In this document: one piece after another, positions 8,157 to 18,900 of the stretch
Layout of the letters: every line of letters begins with the position of its first letter
Position numbering within the stretch: the stretch's first letter is position 1
NCBI RefSeq assembly: GCF_013694105.1
Contig: NZ_JACEFG010000002.1
Location: forward strand, 992,001-1,056,000
DNA length: 64,000 nucleotides
Source of the DNA: Halobacillus locisalis
GTDB lineage: Bacteria > Bacillota > Bacilli > Bacillales > Halobacillaceae
Reading direction: 5' to 3'
The notes under the pieces: model-generated
The model's input: only the letters and a program-made list of their open reading frames with translations
The model's database searches: none
What the model was told of the DNA's origin: nothing
Translations under genes and position numbers: made by a program

Positions 8157-8275
8157 GAAGGGCGGGGAAATGACTCGCTTTCCATGGGCATGTGGTGAGC
8201 TTCCTCTGGCTTCGCCCTGCGGGATCTCACCGATCATGTACATCCCATAGGAGTCTCGCCATTTCCCAGCCCTTC
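8157..8275 (+). repeat. Palindromic repeat family D, copy 1
   Basis: A 119-bp element. The outer arms (8157-8174, GAAGGGCGGGGAAATG-type, and 8258-8275) are inverted repeats. The interior includes GTGAGCTTCCTC and GCGGGATCTCACC. A copy of the same length lies at 37632-37750. Both are followed by a shared spacer (GAGAACGGAAACATTGGATGA, then CACTGTTCGATAGG) and a family A element. Confidence 0.85.
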
Positions 8276-8367
8276 CTGCTTTTGTAGAGAGAACGGAAAC
8301 ATTGGATGATCTGTTATATTTTAAGTAAGCGCACTGTTCGATAGGCCGTACGCACGTACGACGTTGA

Positions 8368-8425
8368 GGGTTCGTGCCTCTTCTTGTTTCAAAACCACCC
8401 CTAATCCTAATTTGATTACGAACCC
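8368..8425 (+). repeat. Palindromic repeat family A, internally deleted copy
   Basis: Has the family A ends GGGTTCGT (8368-8375) and ACGAACCC (8418-8425) and the right arm TGTTTCAAAACCACCCC, but lacks about 117 bp including the left arm, compared with the full copies at 37866 and 63641. Confidence 0.75.
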
Positions 8426-8449
8426 TTTCTGAACTATTACAGTCCATCT

Positions 8450-8497
8450 AAAAAAGCAGGCTGCAACCTTGATTTGGTTGTGGCCTGCTTTTTTTGT
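8450..8497. terminator. Bidirectional terminator
   Basis: AAAAGCAGGC then CAACC pair with GGTTG then GCCTGCTTTT across a short loop, with A-run left and T-run right. It ends the minus-strand helicase gene and may also stop readthrough from the left. Confidence 0.85.
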
Positions 8498-8506
8498 TTT
8501 GGATAT

Positions 8507-11500
8507 TTATTTGAATAGTTCCTGGATTTCTTCTTCGCTGAGCGAAGTGATCATGGATTCGCCTGGTTGGATGATTTGGTCGACGAGGTCGCGTTTCTTT
8601 TGTTGTAGCTGATAAATCCGCTCCTCGATCGTTCCCTCCGAAATCATCCGGATCACCTGGACCACCCGTTCTTGACCGATGCGGTGTGCACGGCCGGCGG
8701 CTTGTTCTTCGATCGCTGGGTTCCACCATAAGTCATACAGGATGACAGTATCGGCTCCGGTTAAGTTCAGTCCGGTTCCTCCTGCTTTTAGTGAAATGAA
8801 GAAGGCATCTTTCTCTCCTTCATTGAAACGATCGACCATCTTCATGCGCTGCTCTGATTTGGTGCTGCCGTCCAAGTAGAAGGCGTCAAGGCCGATGTCT
8901 CCGAGTTCTTGATGCAAGATCTTCAGCATGCTTGAGAATTGAGAGAAGATCAGTAATCGGTGACCGCCTGCTTTCAATTCTTGGGCAAGTTCCTTCAGTT
9001 GCTCAAGTTTCCCAGAGTTACCTTCGTAATTCTCCAAGAACAAGGACGGGTGACAACAGATTTGGCGTAAGCGGGTCAGCCCGGCGAGGATTTCGAGTTT
9101 TCCTCGCTGGATCCCTTTCGTTGCGATCGTTTCCTGGATATCGTTTTGAATCCGCTCCAAGTATGCTAGGTAGACTTCTTTTTGCTCTCGCGTCAATTCT
9201 GAGTATTGGACTGTATCGATTTTGTCTGGAAGTTCATCGAGTACTTCCGTTTTCATACGTCGTAAAATGAATGGTCGTGTCATGCGTGCTATTTTCTCCG
9301 GTTTCATTTGAAGGAACTTTTTCTTACTCGTATAGAAGCCTGGCATGATGGTACGGAAAATGGACCAAAGCTCTGTCAAAGAATTTTCAATCGGCGTCCC
9401 GCTCAAGGCGAAACGGTGTTTGGCCCGAATGGTACGGACGGCCGTTGCGGTTTTCGTCGTTTCATTTTTGATCGCTTGAGATTCGTCCAACACCATCGCA
9501 TGGAACTTTTGATCTTTGTACGTTTCCGAATCTTGGCGAACGAGTGGATACGAAGTAATCCAAACGTCGGCCTCTTGTGCTTCGCTGATCGCCCCTTGTC
9601 GTGACACGGGATCACCAGAAATCATTTGCACCTTCAATTGAGGTGCGAATTTCTCGACTTCTTTTTTCCAGTTGTACAAGAGCGATGCAGGCGTGACGAT
9701 GAGGGCGGGCTGCTTCATTTCTCCAGTTTCTTTTTCGTAAAGCAAGAAGGAGATGGTCTGTATGGTTTTTCCGAGCCCCATATCGTCGGCGAGAATGCCC
9801 CCAAGCCCGTAAGTGGCAAGGGTTTTCATCCAGCGAAAACCGGTCAGCTGGTAAGAGCGTAAATCGGCTTCTAATCCAACAGGTGCATCGACGTCCAGAG
9901 TCTGAGGGTCCTTCAGACGTTCCACAAGCTGCGTGAAGCGTGCGTCCTGCTCTGTTTCGTTTGGTTGCAAGGCATTCTCGATCTGCAAGCTGCGGGCTTG
10001 TGATACTTGGATTCCGTTCTCGTCGACGTCTTTTGCAGAAAGGTCTAGTTCGTCGGCTAAGCGCTGGAAACGTTCAAAGGATTCCGTCGTAAGTGAAAGT
10101 AACGCGCCGTCTGATAACCGATAATATTTCTTTCGCTCGATAGCAGCCTTCAGAGCGGCTGAGACATCTTCGTCATTGATGCCGTCAATTTTGAAATTGA
10201 TATCGAGCCAGCTGCCTTCATTCTCCATCTGAATGGACGGCAGGAGTTCCTGTGAAGATTGCTCCAACAAGGAACGGACAGAGGATGATAGGAAAACATC
10301 CGCTTTTTCTTTCAATTTCGGCATGTATTCATAGAGAAATGCTTCTAATTCATCCTCATCTTCGATATAGACCATGTCGCCATCAAACTTGAATTCAGCT
10401 GCTTCAATGATCTGCATGATGTTCTGTTCCGTCTGGCTGTCTCGTCTGATAATGGTTTGGGATTGCTCGGTCGCTTTGAATGGATCGATGACGATATCCC
10501 CGTAGCGGAATTTGACGTCGATCGTCAGCGTCCAACTTTGAAAGTCTAAGTAAACCTCTGCTTTTAAATCTTCCTGGACGATTTTCTTAGAAGCTGCTTC
10601 ATCCAAATTCACGTTAGCGATCGTTTCCAGCTCTGGCAGAACATAAGATACGATCCCCTCCATATCAAAATGACTGATCGTATGGTTGCCATTTGAATTG
10701 TATGGAAGCACGCTGTAGAGCGTTTCTAAAACGTCTTCCTTTTGGCGATCGATCGCATAGAAGGTGGCATCCTTGTATAACATATGGTACTCCGACAAGT
10801 AGTCGTAGTTTTTCAAGTGGTTCATGTGCATATGGAAATGACCACGCTCTTCGGAAATATAAAACGATAATTCAGGGGATTCGGATTGATAGGATAACCG
10901 TCCGACCTCTTCGCCTCGTTCGACAACGTGAGCTTCCTTATCTTCTAAAAGAGGAAATAGCTGCTGTGCGAGTAGGGGAGACAGTCGCAATCGTTTCTTA
11001 TCGGAATAGTTCCATTGTTGCTCATAGAACTGTTCCTGTTCGAAGGCTTCGTAAAGCAACCGGGTAATTTTCGCATCTTGTTCATCGAGGGCATATTCTG
11101 CCGGGTCATACGTGAATTTCTTCGTGATCCGGTATGCTTGTTTTTTGTGCATATATTCAAGTAGCTCACGAATATCTTTAATGACGTATAAGTAACTTTC
11201 GCCGACCTTCATCTCGACACTTACGCTTTTCGTCCCTAACAAGGTTTGCACGTGGACGTGATACTGGATATTCAAGCGTTTCTTCAAGTCATCTGGCTGA
11301 GTACTTTCACGTCTTTCGCGAAAGGTTTCATAGAGTCGCATCGCAAATAAACGGTCGTGATTTGTGGTCGTATTCCGATCGCGGTTGCCTTTCTCAGCCA
11401 GTTTCGGAGAAAGTTCTTCCAGCGCTTTTTCACGGATGGCAATGAGAACGGCAGCAATGTGCTTGCATGTGTAATAGCTGTGATAAGCAGGACACTCACA

Positions 11501-11707
11501 GGTCGCTTCGACGTCATCATCTTCAAAAAAGAAGACGCGCACTTCATAATCATGGGTACCTGCTACAACGGCTCTCCAGGAACGGATTGCGCTATTGTGT
11601 GATAGGCCGTAAACCTTCCCTCTGTCGAAATAATTCTTGCCTCTTGAGTAAAATTCTTCGCCTGTAATCTTTTTTATATCTTTTGGTTGTAATAAGTATG
11701 TCTGCAT
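8507..11707 (-). CDS. SWIM zinc finger SNF2 family helicase
   Basis: A 1066-residue SWI2/SNF2 DNA-dependent ATPase. A SWIM zinc finger of the form CxC-x8-CxH uses Cys70, Cys72, Cys81 and His83. A long middle region follows, then the SNF2 ATPase core: ADDMGLGKT (Walker A), DESQAIKN (motif II), SGTPIENSLTELWS (motif III) and the helicase C-terminal AGGTGLNL, WWNPAIEEQ and AGRAHRIGQ. These enzymes translocate on duplex DNA and remodel protein-DNA complexes; the bacterial role is poorly known. Two ATGs are near. The one at 11707 has TAAGGA 8-9 bases upstream and was preferred over 11716. Single-gene unit. Confidence 0.92.
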   Translation of the reverse strand: MQTYLLQPKDIKKITGEEFYSRGKNYFDRGKVYGLSHNSAIRSWRAVVAGTHDYEVRVFFFEDDDVEATCECPAYHSYYTCKHIAAVLIAIREKALEELSPKLAEKGNRDRNTTTNHDRLFAMRLYETFRERRESTQPDDLKKRLNIQYHVHVQTLLGTKSVSVEMKVGESYLYVIKDIRELLEYMHKKQAYRITKKFTYDPAEYALDEQDAKITRLLYEAFEQEQFYEQQWNYSDKKRLRLSPLLAQQLFPLLEDKEAHVVERGEEVGRLSYQSESPELSFYISEERGHFHMHMNHLKNYDYLSEYHMLYKDATFYAIDRQKEDVLETLYSVLPYNSNGNHTISHFDMEGIVSYVLPELETIANVNLDEAASKKIVQEDLKAEVYLDFQSWTLTIDVKFRYGDIVIDPFKATEQSQTIIRRDSQTEQNIMQIIEAAEFKFDGDMVYIEDEDELEAFLYEYMPKLKEKADVFLSSSVRSLLEQSSQELLPSIQMENEGSWLDINFKIDGINDEDVSAALKAAIERKKYYRLSDGALLSLTTESFERFQRLADELDLSAKDVDENGIQVSQARSLQIENALQPNETEQDARFTQLVERLKDPQTLDVDAPVGLEADLRSYQLTGFRWMKTLATYGLGGILADDMGLGKTIQTISFLLYEKETGEMKQPALIVTPASLLYNWKKEVEKFAPQLKVQMISGDPVSRQGAISEAQEADVWITSYPLVRQDSETYKDQKFHAMVLDESQAIKNETTKTATAVRTIRAKHRFALSGTPIENSLTELWSIFRTIMPGFYTSKKKFLQMKPEKIARMTRPFILRRMKTEVLDELPDKIDTVQYSELTREQKEVYLAYLERIQNDIQETIATKGIQRGKLEILAGLTRLRQICCHPSLFLENYEGNSGKLEQLKELAQELKAGGHRLLIFSQFSSMLKILHQELGDIGLDAFYLDGSTKSEQRMKMVDRFNEGEKDAFFISLKAGGTGLNLTGADTVILYDLWWNPAIEEQAAGRAHRIGQERVVQVIRMISEGTIEERIYQLQQKKRDLVDQIIQPGESMITSLSEEEIQELFK

Positions 11708-11919
11708 AATGGGCATCCTTACTTTAAGTTATTGGTCGTAACAAACCTATATCTCATTTCTAAAATAGTCATCTATCTATTATAACAAATTTGGGAAGGG
11801 AAAATGGACCGTTTTTTCCTTGATTTGCAACGCTTTTCGACAGTTCTCAAGAGACGGCCTATATTGATTTTGAGCCGTGGGTATGCTACCTTTCAAAGTA
11901 TGAATAAAAATCGATAAAT

Positions 11920-11946
11920 CCGCTCGCACGAGGGAGCGGTTTTTCT
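11920..11946 (+). terminator. Leader hairpin upstream of prfC
   Basis: CCGCTC (11920-11925) pairs with GAGCGG (11934-11939), followed by TTTTTC. It lies about 80 bases before prfC in a 319-base gap and could be a short attenuator or the end of an upstream transcript. No other feature is seen in the gap. Confidence 0.5.
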
Positions 11947-12026
11947 TAATGGAAGGAAATTGCCGATGTAAAACGTATATCCTTACCAAAAGCATTCGTG
12001 AAATATAAAAAATGGAGGATATGACG

Positions 12027-13610
12027 ATGAATATAAAAGATGAAATGAAAAAACGCCGGACATTCGCTATTATTTCCCACCCTGATGCCGGTAAAACGAC
12101 GATGACGGAAAAAATGCTCTTGTTCGGAAATTTGATCCGGTCAGCGGGTACGGTCAAAGGGAAAAAGTCAGGTAAATTCGCGACGTCTGACTGGATGGAA
12201 ATCGAGAAGCAACGTGGAATTTCCGTAACCTCCAGTGTGATGAACTTTCCTTATAAGGATTACCAAGTTAACATTCTAGATACACCAGGACACGAAGACT
12301 TCAGTGAAGATACGTACCGTACACTGACAGCTGTCGACAGTGTGGTCATGGTCATTGATGGGACAAAAGGAATTGAAGCCCAAACGTTGAAATTGTTCAA
12401 AGTTTGTAGAATGCGTGGCATTCCAATTTTCACGTTCATCAACAAGATGGACCGCGAAGGACGCGAGCCTTTTGAATTGATGGAAGAGATTGAAGAGACG
12501 TTGAACATCGAAACGTACCCGATGACATGGCCGGCCGGAATGGGCAAACGTTTCCTCGGTGTCTTCGACCGTAATAATGAAGAATTCGTCCAATATACAG
12601 GAAATGAAGAAGAGTCCTACATTCCATACAGTGAATTGGATCAGCATCCAGAACTGACGGAAAACCCGACATACAAAGAAGCGGAAGACGAAATGTCTCT
12701 TCTTGATGAAGCGGGCGATCAGTTTGATATGGACAAAGTGATGAAAGGAGAGCAAACGCCTGTCTTCTTCGGTAGTGCTTTAGCGCCGTTCGGTGTCGAA
12801 ACGTTCTTTAACTCGTTTATCGACATGGCCCCAGAGCCTGCTTCTCGTAAATCGACAGAAGGCATCGTATCTCCTGATCACGAGGAATTCTCCGGTTTCA
12901 TTTTCAAAATCCAGGCGAATATGAACCCGCAGCACCGTGACCGTATTGCGTTCGTGCGTATTTGCTCCGGTAAGTTCGAGCGTGGCATGAACGTTACGCT
13001 CTCCCGTACAGGCAAAACGTTCAAACTGGCTCAATCCCAGCAGTTTGTCGCTTCTTCCAGAGGAACGGTTGAAGAAGGATACGCTGGTGATATCATAGGA
13101 ATTTATGACCCGAACGTGTACCGCATCGGCGACACGATTGTGACAGGAAAATCGAACTTTCAGTATGATGAGCTGCCACAGTTCCCTCCAGAGCTGTTCA
13201 AGAAAGTAACGGCGAAGAACGTCATGAAGTCGAAACAGTTCCGTAAAGGGTTAGAGCAACTCGTCCAAGAAGGCGCGATTCAGCTATTCAAACGTTATCG
13301 CTTTGAGGACTATATCATTGGTGCGGTCGGTGAACTTCAATATGAAGTATTCGAGTATCGTATGAAGAATGAATATAATGTGGAAGTTGAATTAACGTCA
13401 ATCGGTGAGCGTATTCCTCGTTGGTTGAAAGAAGATCAAGTGGATGAGTCTCTATTTGATGAGCGTAATATGCTTGTTGAGGATCGTGAAGGCAACCCGC
13501 TTGTCTTATTCAAAAATGATTTCTCTCTTCGTTGGTTCGAAGATAAGAACCCTGATGTTGAATTGACCGACTTGTTTGAGGTCAACGAATATAATCAAAC
13601 AATGGAATAA
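12027..13610 (+). CDS. prfC: Peptide chain release factor 3
   Basis: A 527-residue translational GTPase, the usual length for RF3, which recycles RF1 and RF2 from the ribosome after peptide release. G-motifs are SHPDAGKTT (G1), [15 protein letters not shown] (G3) and NKMDRE (G4). Segments [23 protein letters not shown] and the C-terminal [14 protein letters not shown] are typical of RF3 rather than EF-G. Several in-frame ATGs are close together. GGAGGAT lies 8 bases before the one at 12027, which gives the normal N-terminus. It stands alone, with a strong terminator behind it. Confidence 0.95.
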   Translation: MNIKDEMKKRRTFAIISHPDAGKTTMTEKMLLFGNLIRSAGTVKGKKSGKFATSDWMEIEKQRGISVTSSVMNFPYKDYQVNILDTPGHEDFSEDTYRTLTAVDSVVMVIDGTKGIEAQTLKLFKVCRMRGIPIFTFINKMDREGREPFELMEEIEETLNIETYPMTWPAGMGKRFLGVFDRNNEEFVQYTGNEEESYIPYSELDQHPELTENPTYKEAEDEMSLLDEAGDQFDMDKVMKGEQTPVFFGSALAPFGVETFFNSFIDMAPEPASRKSTEGIVSPDHEEFSGFIFKIQANMNPQHRDRIAFVRICSGKFERGMNVTLSRTGKTFKLAQSQQFVASSRGTVEEGYAGDIIGIYDPNVYRIGDTIVTGKSNFQYDELPQFPPELFKKVTAKNVMKSKQFRKGLEQLVQEGAIQLFKRYRFEDYIIGAVGELQYEVFEYRMKNEYNVEVELTSIGERIPRWLKEDQVDESLFDERNMLVEDREGNPLVLFKNDFSLRWFEDKNPDVELTDLFEVNEYNQTME

Positions 13611-13618
13611 GATTTCCT

Positions 13619-13650
13619 AAAACCACTACACACGGCTGTAGTGGTTTTTA
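13619..13650 (+). terminator. Terminator of prfC
   Basis: AAAACCACTACA (13619-13630) pairs perfectly with TGTAGTGGTTTT (13637-13648), then T. Confidence 0.9.
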
Positions 13651-13660
13651 GGTTGTGTGA

Positions 13661-13793
13661 GGGTTCTCGCTTCATGAAGGGCAGGGGTGGTTTTGAAACA
13701 ACTCACTTTCCTGCGGGGTCTCGCCTAGGTCCTTCTCCCGCGGAGTCTCGCTGTTTCAAAACCATCCCTTTCGACATTGAGGGGAACGAACCC
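13661..13793 (-). repeat. Palindromic repeat family A, inverted, 42 bp shorter
   Basis: Read on the minus strand it matches the family A element at 37866-38040 from AACGAACCC/GGGTTCGTT (13785-13793) through GGTTTTGAAACAGCGAGACTC. It jumps from GACCCC directly to GCAGGAAAG. The 42 missing bases lie between two CCCC-n-CAGG direct repeats of the full copy, as expected for a slippage deletion. The left end is imperfect (GGGTTCTCGC). Confidence 0.8.
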
Positions 13794-13956
13794 GCAACTA
13801 GGTGAGTGCGTCTCATCCATCGAGCGAGGGACAAGCTCGAAAAAATTTACGCACATCCAGCTTTCGTTCGAGTAGAAGTCTTTCAAGAAATTATCACTAT
13901 AAGTCATAGATAGTAGTATATTTTCTTTTTTCTAGGAATGATGACTTATTTTCCAT

Positions 13957-13962
13957 TATAAT
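13957..13962 (+). promoter_or_regulatory. TATAAT -10 element of the signalling operon
   Basis: A consensus TATAAT that places a transcript start near 13969. It overlaps an ATG at 13961, which argues against that codon as the translation start. No good -35 is visible. Confidence 0.5.
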
Positions 13963-13996
13963 GAAAGAAGCGAATAACTTGTTTAGGAGTGGAACT

Positions 13997-15634
13997 TTGA
14001 AGAACTATGAGAAGTATCAGCAATTATTTCTGAAGAACATCTCGAAGCGCTTGGCCGGGTGGCATAAACAAGACGCTATAGAAGAAAAGGACATCTATCA
14101 GTTATTACATACGATAAAAGGAACGGCGGCATCAATTGGGTTAGATGATCTTTCAAATGAGGCAGAGTCTATGATGGGATCTATTCGTCCTGAAGCAACG
14201 GATCCTTGGGATGAAGAGGCGTGGTCTGAGTTGTTCCAACCGATCTTATTAAACTTCGATTTTGGAGATGGTGACCTAATAGACCATGGTTTTTCTTCGT
14301 CTGCCAGCCAACCATTACAAGAGCAACCGACTATTTTGATTCTGGAAGATGACTTGGATTTTTTGCATTATTTCAGAGAGAATATGGAGTCCTATGGATA
14401 CAACGTGCTTATGGCAACGACCGAGGAACGGGCGTTGACCCTTTTCTATGATGAAAAGCCGGATCTGTTCATCATCGACTATTATTTACAAGGCAAAAAT
14501 GGATTGCATATCGTCGGGGAAATTGGTACACAGGCGAATAGTATTCTTACCCCCATCATTGTCATTAGTGCAGATCATTCCAAGGAACTTGCCAGACGAG
14601 TGTATGAAACGACCGCCATTGATTTCATACCGAAGCCGATTGATTTTGAGATGATGAATGCGATCATTCGCAATCGCTTGTTACACGTGTATTCCCTTAA
14701 AAAACAAATAACGACAGATAAATTGACGAAAACCTATAACCGTACATACCTCTATGAGCTATTGGACCGCAAGAAGAAGAGCTATAAGCGGAAGCCTGAA
14801 CCTTTTTGTTTAGCGATTTTAGACTTAGATGATTTTAAACAAGTGAATGACACCTATGGTCATGTCGTCGGGGATCAAGTATTGAGGAATCTATCAGAAG
14901 TGCTCCATACGAAAACGAGACCTGAAGATGTCGTCGTACGCTATGGCGGAGAAGAATTCATTGTCGTCATGCCGAACATTCATAAAGAATTAGCACAAGT
15001 GAGACTGCAAGAAGTTCTAGGTCATTTCAAACAAGTTACACATGCGTCGGATAACGATTCCTTTACGCTCAGCTTTACGACTGGAATTGCCGAAATGAAT
15101 GCCGATATAAAGAAAATGGAAGATTTGATCGTACAAGCTGACACAGCTCTCTATCAAGGAAAACGATCAGGAAAAGGCGTGGTTGTAAATTATGAGGACG
15201 GGCTAGAATTGAACGAGATTTTACAAATGGAGAAGCTGGTGCATATATCGATTGTTGATGATGACCAAACGATCAGGGAAATGCTGCAAGATCGATTGTC
15301 CGAGTTGTCTTTTTACGATTCGAATGCCCGCGTCGAAACGTACGAGGATGGTGAAAGTTTTCTCGAAGAGACGCACACGACCAAATATAAGCATGTCGTT
15401 CTTTTGGATGGTATTTTACCAGGTAAAGATGGACTTGACGTGCTCGATGATTTAAGAGAAAAGGATCAGGACGCTATTGTCATCATGTTGACCGGAAGGC
15501 AGCAAGGGGATGATATTATACGGGCGCTTGATCTAGGAGCCGATGATTATATGACCAAGCCATTCAGCATGGACGAATTGGTCGCAAGGATCCGTCGTAT
15601 TGTACGGAGACATAAAGGGGGAAGAAAAGGATGA
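13997..15634 (+). CDS. Hpt-REC-GGDEF-REC response regulator
   Basis: A 545-residue PleD-like protein with an unusual domain order. Hpt domain first, with phosphoacceptor His38 in LHTIKGTAA; receiver 1 with Asp161 in FIIDYY; GGEEF at 317-321 with inhibitory RPED at 308-311; then receiver 2 with Asp471 in LLDGILPG and TKPFS. It would accept and relay phosphate and make c-di-GMP under phospho-control. An ATG at 13961 overlaps the -10 box and has no ribosome site. The in-frame TTG at 13997 has AGGAG 7 bases upstream and was chosen. It overlaps the next gene by 4 bases (ATGA). Confidence 0.9.
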   Translation: MKNYEKYQQLFLKNISKRLAGWHKQDAIEEKDIYQLLHTIKGTAASIGLDDLSNEAESMMGSIRPEATDPWDEEAWSELFQPILLNFDFGDGDLIDHGFSSSASQPLQEQPTILILEDDLDFLHYFRENMESYGYNVLMATTEERALTLFYDEKPDLFIIDYYLQGKNGLHIVGEIGTQANSILTPIIVISADHSKELARRVYETTAIDFIPKPIDFEMMNAIIRNRLLHVYSLKKQITTDKLTKTYNRTYLYELLDRKKKSYKRKPEPFCLAILDLDDFKQVNDTYGHVVGDQVLRNLSEVLHTKTRPEDVVVRYGGEEFIVVMPNIHKELAQVRLQEVLGHFKQVTHASDNDSFTLSFTTGIAEMNADIKKMEDLIVQADTALYQGKRSGKGVVVNYEDGLELNEILQMEKLVHISIVDDDQTIREMLQDRLSELSFYDSNARVETYEDGESFLEETHTTKYKHVVLLDGILPGKDGLDVLDDLREKDQDAIVIMLTGRQQGDDIIRALDLGADDYMTKPFSMDELVARIRRIVRRHKGGRKG

Positions 15635-15990
15635 AGAGAATCCTTGTAGCTGATGATGAGGACGTTCTACGGATGCTCATCACGGATACGTTAGAAGATG
15701 AAGGGTATGAATTGGTCGAAGCGGCTGATGGAGCTGAAGCCTTGTCATTGATAGAAAAACAATCGTTTGACTTGGTCATCCTGGATTACATGATGCCTGA
15801 ATACACAGGGATTGAAGTGGCCGAACAGTTAAGTGATGAATGGAAACAACAAACACCACTTGTGATGCTTACGGCAAAAACACAGGAGGACGATATTCAG
15901 AAGTCGAAGGACGTTGGAATTCGTTACTTCATGGCTAAGCCGTTTAGTCCGATTGAATTGATTCAGATGGTAGAGGAAATTCTCACATGA
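15631..15990 (+). CDS. Single-domain response regulator
   Basis: A 119-residue stand-alone receiver, CheY/Spo0F-like. The acidic pocket is ADDED (7-11), the phosphoacceptor is Asp52 in VILDYMMPEYTG, the switch Thr lies in VMLTAKTQ and the conserved Lys in MAKPFSP. With no output domain it can only signal by protein contact or as a relay intermediate. It lies between the Hpt protein and the hybrid kinase, overlapping both genes by 4 bases, so the three are translationally coupled. A role shuttling phosphate between kinase and Hpt is inferred. Confidence 0.92.
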   Translation: MKRILVADDEDVLRMLITDTLEDEGYELVEAADGAEALSLIEKQSFDLVILDYMMPEYTGIEVAEQLSDEWKQQTPLVMLTAKTQEDDIQKSKDVGIRYFMAKPFSPIELIQMVEEILT

Positions 15991-18900
15991 TTCAATTTTT
16001 CCAAAAATCGATCAGGAGAAAGTTTTTGCTTGCGATGCTGTCGGTGATTGTCATCACCTGTCTCGCGACTTCTATCTTGTTTTTCGTGCAATTTACAAAC
16101 AAATCACACCAGCAGGAAGTGACAGAAGAGCTAGCGCAAAAGAGAGACATTCTGAATGACATTACAGAGGCCTACCAGTCGATGGTCTTCGGTGTCAGAG
16201 GGTATTTGGCGTTTTCTAATGAAAATGAACTGCAAGCATCAGAACAAGATCGAGTGGTTCTGGAGTCTTTGATAGCAGACGCGAAGCAAATGAGTTGGCG
16301 TGCTGATCAATATGAATTGCTGGAGTCGTTAGATGAGTTTGTGAACACCTACTGGGAAGAGCGGTTTCCTCCGGTGCAAGAGTGGCTCATCAATGGAGAT
16401 TATGAAGCGATTCATGAAGCAGGGATCAGCAGTACGACGAACGAGGTCAATCAACTGATTGATCTGTTGCAACAAATCGAAACGCAAGCACAATCCGACT
16501 TGAACGATGTAAACGCGCAATTTCTCAATCGTGTAGAGCTTATTTCCTACCTCATGTTTGGGCTGCTCGTCCTAGTTGTATCTATTCTTGCGGCTGCTTT
16601 CCGAATCTTGAGCCGTGGAATCGGCCGTCCGTTAGCTGAATTATCAGAAGCATCAGAGGCCTTGGCTGCAGGCAGTTACGTAGATTTGCCCTCCTCACAA
16701 AGCAAAGACGAAATCGGCAAGTTGACCCGCTCGTTTCGTCATATGGCAGAACAGATTTCAGAAAGAGAAGAGAATTTGTCTGCACAAAATGAAGAACTGG
16801 TAGCTCAACAGGATATGCTTGAATCTTATGTAAATGACTTAAGGAACAAAGATTTGGCTTTGAATGAGTCGTCAATGGTCGCTCGTTTGGATAAGGGTGG
16901 TTGGATCGAGTCTAGTAATGGAAATCTAGCCGATGTTTCGATGTTTCGAGAGCGAGAATTAGAAGGACGACACTTCTTGAGTTTAATAGAAGGAAAAGGG
17001 CAGCAGACAGATATCAAGCAAGCTTTCCCGGGTCTAGAACAAGGTCGCGTTTGGAAAGGAGAACTTGCATGCGTCAGGAAAGACGGTCAGCTGTTCTTCG
17101 CGGATACAGCTGTTGTTCCTTATATTAGTGAACAGGGAGAACTAGATCAATACATCGTGATTCAGCAAAATATTACGGAACGCAGAAAAACGGCTGAACA
17201 ATTAAAAGAAGCCCTTGTGGAGACGGAGCGGACGAATAGTACGATTGAGAAGCTGAACACGTTGAATCAGGATTTATCCACCACCATGGATACGTGTCAA
17301 TTGTTGGACGTCGTCATTCAAAGGCTTGCCGATCTGTATCCGTTCGACCATGGGATCTTCCTTTTACTAGATTCAGAGGAAGCGGCTACAATAGGTATGT
17401 CGGAAGACGTGGTGCACCGGTATTCGAAGACATCATTTGGTCATGTGTTGGAAAGACTGGGTCATCAGGCGTCCCACTATTTACGGGAACGCCTGGTGGA
17501 TGGAGAAGAGCAAGGGCATTTGGATTCGACTGTTCCGGCCTATGATCTTCATGTTCCGTTGTATGACTCCAATCAAAATCGTATTGCGTTACTTGTTGCC
17601 ACAAGAATCGGGAAAGGATTCGAACAAGATGAAATTGACGGGATCTTCAACATCTTACAGAGGGTCTCTTTATACTTGGAACGAATTGAATCGTATGAAC
17701 AGACAGAGATCAACCGTCAGTTGAATCAAGACATCATAGATAATATCAATGAAGGGATATTATTTGTCGATGAATCGGGCCGTATTGTGCAGTTGAATGA
17801 TAACTGGCTGAAGTTTCTCAAGCTTCATTATTATGGTCATGATCAATGGGCGGGGCGTAGCATTGAGCAATGGCTGAACCAGGTGTGCAGTCATATCGCA
17901 GATTGTGAGCGTTTCGTCGAGTTTTGCAAAGGAATGATCTTCACGGATCATCATCCTACGAATACGCTTCAGATTGAAGTGGAGAATGGAACGGAGAAGC
18001 GGGTCATCGAACTGTACGGGGAACCGATTGTTCATCATGATGAGAAGGAAGGGACGTTATTCGTCTTTCGGGATATCACTTCTGAATATGAAGTGAATGA
18101 AATGAAGACGAATCTAGTCAGTACAGTGAGTCATGAGTTGCGCACGCCGCTTGCCAGTGTGCTCGGGTACACTGAATTGATGATCCACCGTGATTTGACG
18201 GAAGATCGTCAGAAGAAGTATTTGAATACAATCCATAATGAAGCGAAACGGCTGACGAATTTGATTAATGATTTCCTTGATTTGCAGCGTATGGAAACGG
18301 GGAGAGAGAACTTTAAAAAAGAAGTGTTGGATATAAAAGGGATTGCGGAACTTGTCGTTGAAAACTTGCAAGTCAGCAACCAAGAGCACACGATCAACAT
18401 TCTGGATCAAACGTCGAGTTCACTTGTTCAAGCGGATCGCGGAAAAATCATTCAGCTGTTTACGAACATTATTGGAAACGCTGTGAAGTTTTCGCCAGAC
18501 GGCGGTGAAGTTGTGGTGGTATTGAATAATGATGAGGAGCAGTTATATATCCATATATCTGATGAAGGGCTCGGCATTCCAGAGCACGAGCTTCCGAAGT
18601 TATTTACGAAATTCCATCGGATCGACAATTCCAGTCAGCGTAAAATCGGGGGAACAGGCCTTGGGCTCGCAATCAGTAAGGAAATTGTGGAAACGCATAA
18701 AGGGCGGATTGCGGTTCATTCAGAAGTAGGCGTTGGAAGTGTCTTTTCTATTCTTCTACCGTTATATGAAGAGGTGGCAGGCAAAGAGAGACAGAACAAT
18801 CACCACCCTCAAGTCATCTTGATTGAAGACGATCAGACACTATCGGATTTGATTGTGGATGAGTTGGAAGAAGTGGCCATCAAGGTTTCTCATTATAATG

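Noticed and set aside
10693-11067. Long frames antisense to the SNF2 helicase gene
   Set aside because: They are mirror frames of a strong conserved coding sequence, without ribosome sites.
12260-12755. Open frames antisense to prfC
   Set aside because: Shadow frames of a conserved GTPase gene with no ribosome sites or recognisable motifs.
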